Shown here piece by piece: positions 45,711 through 54,917 of a DNA stretch of 64,000 nt. The translations under genes were made by a program, and so were the position numbers. This stretch comes from Melampsora larici-populina 98AG31 (taxonomy: Eukaryota > Basidiomycota > Pucciniomycetes > Pucciniales > Melampsoraceae): the NCBI RefSeq assembly GCF_000204055.1, contig NW_006768792.1:212560-276559 (forward strand), given 5' to 3'. The notes beneath the pieces were generated by a model that saw nothing but the letters and a program-made list of their open reading frames with translations, ran no database searches and was not told the DNA's origin. The number at the start of each line of letters is the position of its first letter. The stretch's first letter is position 1.

Positions 45711-47771
45711 TCAAACATTGATAGGAGAAACAATTTTGAAAATATCAGGGCGTCTTCGGATAGCTCTAGCAGCGTAGGTATCAGAAGCCAGAGGGGGAGC
45801 GGAGGGGAGGGGTCTGGCGGTTAAGGAAAAGTCGACTGAGGCTGAAAAGCCATCCACCAGAGAATCGACCTCCATATTGCGCAGGAACCTGCGCCCGTTG
45901 GGCTCATCCGTGAGCGCGGCCTCCTCGATGATGCTCATCGCATCCCAACTTGTTGCAAATGTCATGTTGTTGGAGGCATGTGTCGGCGGTGAAAGGACAG
46001 ACGTTAGCGTTCCAATTGTTGCAAGGCTGGTCACGATCATCAACGCCAACAGTACTTTTGATAGGATAAGGCGGAAAATCTCGTTTTGTCTTCTTCTTGG
46101 CTTTCTGGCCAGAATCTCGATTAGAAGAGTTTCCGGAGTTCCAATTTGTGGGCTGCCGATTCGATGATTGACCGGAATTCCTGTTAGAGGAAGCTTTAGG
46201 TTGAGGTTGGTAGGAGCTTCTGGAATTTGACTGAAAACTTTCTTTTTTGTCGTGAAGGTTTCGGCCTTGGAAATCTTGAGTTCAGGAACGTCGTAATCGC
46301 CCCAGGCGATAGAAGGCCGTTGAGCAAACTCATATCGAACTTCTTCATCGTAGGCTTTAACAGCTTCCCAAGGTACTTTGGAGGAATGCTTGATGAGACC
46401 CGAGATGTAATCGAAATAGGCTTTGATTGGATGCCTGACCGAATAGAAAGCCGCCAAATAGGCATGTCGAAGAACTTCCATGACCTGAATGAAATCGGAG
46501 AGGTTTTCGACTTCACGAGGTTCAACTGTGCCCTTGACGTCCATCTTCCTGGACTTCCTGCTGAAGACAAAGACTTCGTTGGAAGGTCTTGAAGACATTT
46601 CTCCAAACAGCTTGTTAAGATCGATAACCTTGTATTCCGAAAGGTCCTGAGTAAGAGAAGTAGGCCAACTAGAGGGTTTATTTGGAGATGAATTAAAAAG
46701 GGTGACACAATTGTCGATGTCCTTTTTATATCGAACCACCAACTGTTGAAGTGAAATCGCGGTGGGAGAGGCCTTAGTGTTGGCCAATTCTCTGATAGGT
46801 TTTGAGAATAAAGGAGCCGAGGTCGAGGCCCTTGAAACTGGTGGGGAAACAATTCCCGGATTACCAAGCTCGCTATCAGATGAGTCGGGATCAGATTCAA
46901 AAGGAGGAGTGTGAGGAGAGTCCACCTTTCGTTCTTGGGGAAGGGGAGGAGACGAAATCCTTCTACCCTTGCCTTTGTTGCGGGACGCAGACCTAGGTGG
47001 AGTGGCCATAGGCCAAGGAGCTGTCGGATTGGGGATTGGGAGACCCCTGCGATCCACTCGCTGTTGAAGAGAGCGAGGATTCGGAGGCCCTTGTGGAGAA
47101 GGGCCCCGAGAATGCCTGAAAGGACCAGGACTTTTTGGTAGTGGCAAGGAGGGAACTCGAGAACGAGATTTCCTCTCGCGTCGTCTAGCGTTTCCGGCAC
47201 CCAAGGGTTGAATTCGGGAAGCCAAGGGAGAACGAGACCGCTGGGAAGGAGGCGGGGGGTTTTTAACGACATCGTCAGGTCGGTCATCCTTGCTAGAAGA
47301 AGCAATGATGCCTGAAGTCGCAGGGACGGAGGAAGAGGCGACAGCGTTTTGAGAAACCCTTCTTGATGAAGAAATTTCCGCCAACTTGTTCGTGATATCT
47401 GATAAATCATCGAGGAGCCCTTTGTAGGGGCGGTAGAGGGGAACGTCGGTGTGAGGCACTGGGTAGGAAGCATCCAGCACGACAGGTTCATGTGAGAGAA
47501 TTTCGCCAACCGGGGGGGGAACACCACCAACTTTGAAGACGCGACGTCCAGCTCGGCGGTCCGCTTCAATGGCGATTCTTGCGATAGCAGAGAAATGGAA
47601 TATGAAATGTGGATCGGAGGGAGAAAACCTCTTCGTGACTTGGTCACGAAACTGCCACATCGACACTTTACTACTGCCGCCGATTCTCTCGCAGAAGTTA
47701 AGAAAATCATCGATTTTATGAAAGTGCGACTCGAAGCTATTGATAACATCTTGTCTAGCAGTACCATCCAT
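45711..47771 (-). CDS. gag-like protein of the Ngaro element
   Basis: A 686-residue ORF whose ATG lies just inside repeat A1. The N-terminal 130 residues are helical, the middle is Pro/Ser/Arg-rich, and residues 330-520 form a second helical region (capsid-like, inferred). At residue 507-509 the frame crosses A_AAA_AAG. In the -1 frame, from there to a TGA at 45904-45906, it encodes an Asn/Ser-rich linker and a Cys/His motif (CNNWNANVC, DTCLQQHDIC, GCDEHH) like a gag zinc knuckle. The zero frame instead runs on toward RT. The C-terminal zero-frame segment (VDGFSASVDFSLTARPLPS) looks like the start of pol. Confidence 0.8.
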   Translation of the reverse strand: MDGTARQDVINSFESHFHKIDDFLNFCERIGGSSKVSMWQFRDQVTKRFSPSDPHFIFHFSAIARIAIEADRRAGRRVFKVGGVPPPVGEILSHEPVVLDASYPVPHTDVPLYRPYKGLLDDLSDITNKLAEISSSRRVSQNAVASSSVPATSGIIASSSKDDRPDDVVKNPPPPSQRSRSPLASRIQPLGAGNARRRERKSRSRVPSLPLPKSPGPFRHSRGPSPQGPPNPRSLQQRVDRRGLPIPNPTAPWPMATPPRSASRNKGKGRRISSPPLPQERKVDSPHTPPFESDPDSSDSELGNPGIVSPPVSRASTSAPLFSKPIRELANTKASPTAISLQQLVVRYKKDIDNCVTLFNSSPNKPSSWPTSLTQDLSEYKVIDLNKLFGEMSSRPSNEVFVFSRKSRKMDVKGTVEPREVENLSDFIQVMEVLRHAYLAAFYSVRHPIKAYFDYISGLIKHSSKVPWEAVKAYDEEVRYEFAQRPSIAWGDYDVPELKISKAETFTTKKKVFSQIPEAPTNLNLKLPLTGIPVNHRIGSPQIGTPETLLIEILARKPRRRQNEIFRLILSKVLLALMIVTSLATIGTLTSVLSPPTHASNNMTFATSWDAMSIIEEAALTDEPNGRRFLRNMEVDSLVDGFSASVDFSLTARPLPSAPPLASDTYAARAIRRRPDIFKIVSPINV
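46242..46248 (-). promoter_or_regulatory. candidate -1 ribosomal frameshift site A_AAA_AAG
   Basis: On the coding strand the zero-frame codons are ACA AAA AAG, a canonical X_XXY_YYZ slippery heptamer. A -1 slip would enter the frame that carries the gag zinc-knuckle sequence. A simple loss of one A from the homopolymer would give the same picture. Confidence 0.5.
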
Positions 47772-48100
47772 AATATTAACAAAAACAAATTTTATAAAGT
47801 TTTTAAAGAAGCTAAGATAGTCGAAGACAGTAACTGAGCTAAAAAACCGTTGATAATAGATGTGGATGATGCAAATAATCAGAAACGAAATTTGTAAAGA
47901 GATAGAAGATCATACAAAAAGTACCGAAGTAAGTACATGGTAAAGAGCTACAGAATACGTCACACTGTGATTATCCAAAGTGTTAGTAAGATCTTCTATA
48001 GATGATGAGGAGCGTCTTTCACAGAACAAACGAATCGTCTTTACAAAGCCAGCTCCCGCCTTCCTCTATTCCAATTCGTTAAAACGAGTTCCAACTACAA

Positions 48101-48859
48101 ATACCAGTTCTTTATGAATTGCATTCGGAGAAACTGCGGACTCCGAATGTTAAGGTCAGAGAGCTTACACTAGATTGATTAGCTTGAAATCTTTTGAAAT
48201 CCACAAGTTCAACTTTCCATTTCAATTTCAACTCGATCAAAGGTTTGAAAAGTTGAAATCAGATCGATGATTAAATCTATGTTGATTGTCTTAAGGTGGC
48301 TATATCTATGAAACCAAGATTGGATAGTTGAAGAATTCAGTCTTGTTTAGAGAAATGGATGAGTTGTTCAATCCTTCATTATCGCTCTCGCTAAGAGCCA
48401 TCGTACATACATGCATAAATTGCAGCTAGCCTTTATGTTGTAGTAAAATGGCAAAAGAGGAGAATTCCTTCCAAGACAGAGAATAGCGATCACCCTAGAT
48501 TTGATTTGAGTTAAGGAGGATAAGTACGAATCATCACCCTGATTGCTTAGACGATTGGTGTGCGTTATCAAAACATTTTCTAGTTGAGTTCAAGAAGGCC
48601 GGAGCCGAGTTGGAAATCAAGGTGAGATAGTACATAATTCATTTCAGGCAGGGAAAAGAGACCACTCCTTTTTTCACGTAACTCATCACGTGAACCTAAA
48701 GCTCTTTATTGAAATCATGCCAAGATTGAGTGGTACCTTAAAAAACTTTTCGCTTGTCTCTTTGTGATCTCTCTCTCTTTACTTCTCTTGACCATTGAGA
48801 TCCCAAATCGAATTCCATCAGATTGTTTCAATTACATATCATCATCAACTTTACCGCAT
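48101..48859. promoter_or_regulatory. spacer and upstream region of FAR-17a-like gene
   Basis: No gene is seen. An ATG at 48717 opens a short frame that soon stops, so the coding start is placed at 48860; an unannotated upstream exon is possible. Confidence 0.35.
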
Positions 48860-50030
48860 ATGTTGTCCGTTAAAAACCCTACAGCCTTCGGGTTCCATCT
48901 CATCAGTCTCTTGAGTCTGTCTCATTCAGTATGGCAGATCTATCAGCCAGGTAAGCTTGTGAAGGACCACTTTGAAGCAAACTTGTGGTAGTCATTTAGG
49001 ACATAAAGAATTGATAGATGAATGCAACATTCCATGACGTAGGTCCAATGTCTTCACATTTTGATACCCTCTTTGGAGGTCGTTCTAATTTCTTAACACT
49101 ATGGGGGTCAGTCATTCAATTTACTTTACTTCATTTAAGCCTTTATTGATTCACCAAAACCTGCTATAGTCTTGCTTCCTCTTGGATGGTGTTTGCCCTC
49201 AAGCTTTTCCTTCACTTCAAATCAAGCAAACCAGGTTAGTATCATCAATAAGAATTCAAAGTCCTATCACTGAATCCGGTATAGCTTCCAATCTTTATAT
49301 TCGCTAAAGAGACCCCTTTGATTCTTCCAAACCCTCGTGACCGTTTTCCCACATCCCTTTATCATTTCTCGATGAATGCGTGTTTCCTCATGAAGGTTTT
49401 TTGGAAAAATTTCACGCGGCTCTTAATTTGATCGTACTCTCAGTAGAGTCCTCAATCACTTTCATTTATTGGTCCGTGTTAGCCTGCAAACCAGATTTAG
49501 TAAGCCTTTTCTGACTCATCTCGACGTGCTGTTCAAAATAGACGACTGACTTCATTCCGGATGAAATTGATCCATCAGATGATTCCTGAGCCTGCTCTCG
49601 CACCACCTCTAAATCTCGATCTTGCCTTACATCTCTATCCAGCGTTATTTCTTTGGTTGGATCATCTCTTCTTTGCCTCCACGACATCTTCTAGTACACC
49701 TACCCTTTTAATCGCTTTCTTTGGGTTCTTATACACTTCCTGGATCGAATTTTCTTCTGCATATGGAAACGATTACCAATGTCAGTCTTTACTTATCCTC
49801 ATGCTCTCATTATTCATCTCATTTTTATCAAAGACACTGACTCATGACACGGTTCTGGATGGGTTTTTCATGTGTACCATTCCAATTGTCGACATGATCA
49901 AGTTCCTTACCCATTCCTTACCATAGCTGACCGTCCTGCACGTTATGTCATCTACGCGAGTTCAATCTTTGTTACTCGGTTTTTCCATTTTGTAGCTACT
50001 TCAGCGCAACGACAAGTTCGGTCCAGGTGA
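48860..50030 (+). CDS. FAR-17a/AIG1-like multi-pass membrane protein
   Basis: Six exons (48860-48950, 49043-49106, 49170-49234, 49444-49499, 49579-49780, 49903-50030) have matching phases and give 201 residues. Family features in order are an N-terminal hydrophobic helix, TLFGGRSNFLTLWGLASSW, VESSITFIYWSVL, PLNLDLALHLYPALFLWLDHLFF, FLYTSWIEFSSAYGNDY and YPFLTIADRPARYVIY. The His in LALHLYPA and the Thr in GRSNFLTLWG correspond to the positions that form the catalytic pair in AIG1/ADTRP serine- or threonine-type lipid hydrolases (the Thr assignment is inference). The family hydrolyses FAHFA-type lipids in animals; the fungal role is not known. No disruptions are seen, so this is an ordinary cellular gene between transposons. 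Confidence 0.8.
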
Positions 50031-51013
50031 AGGACGGATTTAGTATCCTATCAAGAAGTGTGAAGTCGACTAGGCTTTAGAACATAATTATCTACATTAA
50101 TCTCAACTTTGTTCACTGGACAATTATTTTCCAACAAATGTTGTACTCTTATTGCATCTTTGATTTTTCAAAGTTTATAAAACTTTCAACTTTAAAACAG
50201 AATGAAAACAGAATTTTATGAAAAACGATCTGTAGCTCATAAGTTCAAAGAAGGACACCACATCATGTTTAGGACTTGAAAGCTCCCATAAGGAGGTTGA
50301 GTGCGGCGCTCGCCGCCCATTTGGCTAGTAGAGCTATAAATCCAGAAATGGACTTGATTGAACTTCAATGAGATAGTTGTAACTCAGGATGTAGATATCA
50401 CAGGCTGAGGCAAATTGAGATGAGATCAGTGGAGGCTGTTTTTCATTGTAGTAGAGGTATAGAGGACCGGAGAAGGCAACCAAAACATGGGACTTAGGTC
50501 AGGCAAAGGCATTAATTTTTGATGAAGCAGGCATGACAAAGGGGTGTGGCCCTTTTGCTTTATTATCATAGAGGAAAATCCCCACAAGCAATCAAACAGC
50601 TTGCTACATTGATATCGTAGCAAAACAAAGGAATGATTTGCAAAATACCAGTCACAATGTGTTCAAGTGAAGATGACAAGGTATACCAGTCCCTGCATGT
50701 CTACCCCAGTAGTCATGTCCAACTCAGTCCATTCCATCATTTGAGTTTTGAATTTATTTCATTGCTTTGAAAGTATACTACTAAGGTATGTTCAGACGGC
50801 AAGCTCCCGCTGGGCAGGCTGAGAAAATATAACCTAGTCAGTCAAACATGACTTTCATGTCAAAATGAGTCAAACCAAGGAACTTACTAGTTCTTTTGTT
50901 AGAAATCACCCAAGGAGTAGAACGATGGAAGAATAGTCCCCTTTATGGTCAGCTTCTATCTGCAACGGTGAAGCTAAAGAGTTTCTTGAAAGAGATCTAT
51001 ATGTCATATCTAC
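50031..51013. other. convergent intergenic region
   Basis: It lies between the 3' ends of two genes. At about 50303-50350 it holds GTGCGGCGCTCGCCGCCCATTT followed by GGCTAGTAG, resembling the motif at 17938. No gene is found. Confidence 0.45.
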
Positions 51014-51605
51014 TCACGGATCCTGGATGTCAAAACATCGAGCTTTCTGACCCTGTCTAGGTTCAGCGCAACCTGATGAAAAAAAAGATTCAATATTGAG
51101 ATTGTTTATGAGCGGTTGATGATTAAAAAACAGGCTTACCATATCCGACAAAAACTCCATTTGGCATCAATTTCTCATAATTAGGACATGATATATTTTG
51201 ATGGGATTGCTTTAAATTTGCTAGTGGAACGTCGTATTTGGCCTCAACACATTGCAAACCCACTATGTCATACAATGTCATCAGTACATTAACATCCTGT
51301 TGCAATCATATCAGGAGATTACAACTTACGAGGCACATTGGCCTTACAGCCCTCACACGCATAGTCATCAGTGGTATGCTTAATGGTACACACTTTGGAG
51401 AAAAGTTCGAAAGGTTTTTGTTAATGTTCAGTTTTCTGTGAGTAGATGATCGTCTTTACTCACTTCCTTGAGTTTTTCCATTGGCTTCAGGACGCACGCG
51501 ATACCCAAAGGAACAGGTGACTGCATTCTTAAGAGGAGGTCCTAAGCATACGACGGATGTTGAACAATACACGAACAGTAAAACCAAAATGGCTCCGGAA
51601 AACAT
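51014..51605 (-). CDS. small secreted cysteine-rich protein, four exons (candidate effector)
   Basis: Minus-strand exons 51605-51464, 51392-51330, 51262-51140 and 51072-51014 are all GT-AG with agreeing phases and give 128 residues. Residues 1-21 are a signal peptide (MFSGAILVLLFVYCSTSVVC, cleavage near CLG). The mature chain carries eight further cysteines in TCSF, GMC, YACEGC, LQC, ISC, YGC and RC contexts, which could make four disulfides, and no membrane segment. Three introns in a 130-residue protein are common in rust secreted proteins. No family is recognised, and effector status is inferred from size, secretion and cysteine content. Acceptors for exons 2 and 3 were chosen because nearer AGs give immediate stops. 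Confidence 0.68.
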
Positions 51606-54600
51606 GCTAAAACTATCTTTTCTTTGGATCAACTCTGTGGGTGCAACGGAAAAGTAACAAAGTGATTTTCAAAGTCTGTGAATATCTTGCTGATTATCAG
51701 GAAATCTGACCGGCAGATTAAACAGATTGAAAAAAGTTGTAATCAATTTGGCTCGATTAGTGTGCACTTGGATCTTATTGGTGAGTAATGAGAGGAAAGC
51801 ATATGGCTCTTCAAGGCCCGGTATTTATACACTCGATGCTGAGCCAACGAAGATTGACTCACTGTACCTAGTCCAATGAGTGTCGTATGGCCACCTCAGG
51901 GTTCGAGTTGATCGAGGTGCAACAACCAACAGCTCAGGTCTCGGTGAACGTTTGCATCATTTCGGTCATCGACGTGACGATTCCTAAAGATAGTCAGCAT
52001 TCCTATCTTTCGAGTCTCTAGATAGCTTGACCACGGTTCAACTTGAATGATCCGCAACTGGTACATAGCAATGGATCACGCGAATTCTCGAACGCGTCCG
52101 CTACCGATATGTCATGGTCTTGACGGTGTCACCGGTCCTCATAGGTCTCCAATGAACTGATCAACACTGACGGCACGTCGTTCAGAGCCGGTCGTGAAGC
52201 TTAACGTCTTCCGTGCGTCGAGATAGTCAAGAACTTCTCATTTGGAGTCGAAGAATTTTCTGGCTGCCACATGTCACTGGCACTCATAGTGTGTTGCATT
52301 TTTCGCCAGAACGAGTGCTGATTGTATTCCTCAAAGCTCACATCGTTGCATGTCACTACCCTACAGTCAATCCAATTTTGCTTGTCCAATCGGATTTTAT
52401 TTATTTATTTTTCACTGCAATACAGGTGATTCTATAAGCATAAAGATATGAGTCATATGCTTATGCTGGAGTTGTGAGTCTGACCAACCACAGCTGACCA
52501 TAGTCCACAGTGCTTGATTATTACAAACCTGTCCTCATCACCATCCCTTTGTCCTCACACACATCGTTCCAGCTCAATCCTATCTTTCATCATTCATCCT
52601 CTCAGCCAAAGAACCGTAAGGTGAGTGCTGACCCAGTCTTCTAGGCTTTGATTTCAGGCTCTTTGTTTCGATTCAGACCTCTCAGCTTCGGTTCAAACCT
52701 TCCCGTCTTCAACTCAACCCTTGGTGTCTTTGATTTGATTATGTAAAGTTCACTCACTCAATCAAAAACTAGCTTGAACACAATACTGATCTTCCTTTGA
52801 ATTATATTTTCAGTTGAAGTTCATTAGATTCGAGTGGATTGTTCAAAGCACCTTTATCAGCTACTTCCAAAACACTCACAATTCCTTCTCAAGCGAATGA
52901 TGATAAAGGATTGAAGATAAAAAGTCTCGATTGCTACCCACACAATATCAAAAAAGAAGGTGAATTGTTGCCATCACTTGATCACCCCAATGTCGGTTTA
53001 ATCTACTCAAGCTTATGTTTAGTGAAGTATTGTCTTTAGATCTTAGTCTCATTTTTAAATCCTTCCTTTAGGCTTCAGCTCCAATTCGTAAACGTCACAT
53101 CCAATTGTTGAGCTCTGGATGTTTTTTTGGTCAACTCGATCGTTCCATTTTTATATAGCATTCTTAGCTTTGGGAATCTGTCGCATCAGATCAAATCCAA
53201 AGCCTTAATGTGTATTCTGCTTGTATTTCATCTTGCCTCAGTTTGCTGTTGTAATAAAAGACTCTTTGAATTACAGTCTCTTCCTGTGATGCTTCAATTA
53301 CTTTTCAAATGCATTGCCAGCATGTCTCAAGGTGAGGAGATCATGTGCAATGATAGTGGTCACAGATAGGCTGAGTACCAACAGTTCTTAGACCGGAAGT
53401 CTGCAAGGAAGCCAGTGACTACTAGCACCAAGTATGAGCTCAGGTTAGATGGCACGAGGAAACAAGACAGTTCATAAAAACAGTGCTTCTATATACCGTT
53501 GCAGGAGTTTCATACACTCTAAGATCAAACTGTGGATCTAATGAGACACATTGTACTCGTAGGCAACCGAAAGAGTCCAGAAAGTATATCAATCATAAGA
53601 ACTCAGAATGATGAATATAAACTGTTGATGTTATTAACAATGGCCATTTAGATGGCAGGTACAAACTTCTATATACAAATAAGACACTTATTCTTTCTTG
53701 AGTATAGGAACAACAAAATCACATAGCAAGAAAAAACTACAAGATCCACAGACTGAGGCAGATTGATGTGAAGCGTTGAGAAACCAGGGTAAGTAGCTTT
53801 ACTGATGATTTGCAATAAACAAGTCACACCTTATGAACTAACAGTATCAACACAAATCAACTTACACAGGATTGATCGATGACGCGGAATTGGATTTAGT
53901 GGATTGATTGATCTTCAAAGTACTTTGAAATGTCTGAACCAAAGACTAGAGCTTAAGTTGACAGACAGAAGGGATTTGAGAGAAGTGAACCATTTCGATT
54001 AGTGCGTGTTTAGTTGGTTAACAAGAGTTGAGTCAAAGAACAACATACCTTGAATTAGCGATAGGGTAAGGACTGATAACGATTTGAGTTGATGAGCTCG
54101 AACATATCCGATGAACGGACCAAAACATTGACCTGGCTGGATGGATGAGGAAGATATTCAGCAATCCAATGACTGATCTCAATACGAGTAAGATATTCAA
54201 GGAGCTTACTTGAGTCAAAGCCGAGATGTTTCAGTCGAGACCGAAAGGGTTGAATTGCGGAATGAAAGCCTAAGTGATAAGCCCAATTCTCAAAGGATAG
54301 TGACGAGGTAGAGAGAAGCGATTGGATGATTCAAGTGATGCATGGATGAGTTCGGAGAGGATGGATTGATGCTGAATCCTGAATCTGATGGGTCGAGACT
54401 TGGCAGCATCGATCATCAACAACCCTCTACACTTCAATTGTGGTATCTTGATTGAAGGCTATGTATGCTTATAAAATGGCCTGTATTGGCCTGTATTGAT
54501 GTGAAAATAAAAAATAAAAAATACGAATGGACAAGCAAAACTGGATTGACTGTAAGTAGACCGGGTCGGTCGTAATTCTTGGTCTTTTTGCAATACAGTT

Positions 54601-54917
54601 GGTAACATCAAAGCCGTACTAGGAGGTCCAACGGGGCTTTCGGGGCTGGTACCGGTCCCAAATCTTGGCCAAGTGATCACATACCATCATAGGTGCATGT
54701 AAATACCTACGATTTTTTGTTATTTTGGAGGCTGTCACATGAAGTTCACTTTGTATTTTGAGATATTTATGTACAAGTAACATAAGTACATATATTCAAC
54801 ATGATAATTGGATACGTGTCAGAACAATACATTTGTAACTTGCAGTTTTTTGTCTTGTCCAAGATCATCCTCAACACACCAAACACCTTACCACACCAGC
54901 ATTCTTACATCAACAAA
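51606..54917. other. 3.3 kb with promoter-like and intron-like signals but no definable gene
   Basis: 51606-52440 is the upstream region of the minus-strand secreted protein. 52500-53370 shows splice-like signals (GTGAGTGC at 52621, TTTTCAG at 52815) and two small ORFs, 52839-53039 and 53127-53369, without domains; a small gene here is possible but I cannot assemble it. Around 54481-54500 GGCCTGTATT is repeated in tandem. 54600-54800 precedes the transposase. Confidence 0.4.

Larger units (their letters stand above)
41985..48100 (-). mobile_element. Ngaro/DIRS-type tyrosine-recombinase retrotransposon, full length
   Basis: Read on the minus strand the order is repeat A1 (48100-47783), gag, RT/RNase H, tyrosine recombinase, repeat B1 (42620-42498), repeat A2 (42498-42180), a 72-bp spacer, and repeat B2 (42107-41985). 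A1/A2 (about 318 bp) and B1/B2 (123 bp) are near-identical direct repeats. This A1-ORFs-B1-A2-B2 layout is the split direct repeat of Ngaro elements, which have no LTRs or DDE integrase and insert through a circular DNA intermediate by recombinase. The copies are almost identical, so insertion was recent, although two TGA codons lie between gag and RT. A diverged A-repeat fragment at 20030 shows an older relative. Confidence 0.92.

Noticed and set aside
46196..47788. 530-codon open frame overlapping gag on the same strand
   Set aside because: It is an alternative frame of the gag region with Leu/Pro/Ser-biased composition and no motif. The 47771 frame carries the plausible gag protein and runs on into RT.
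52839..53369. possible small two-exon gene
   Set aside because: Splice-like signals exist, but no consistent frame, domain or signal peptide could be assembled.
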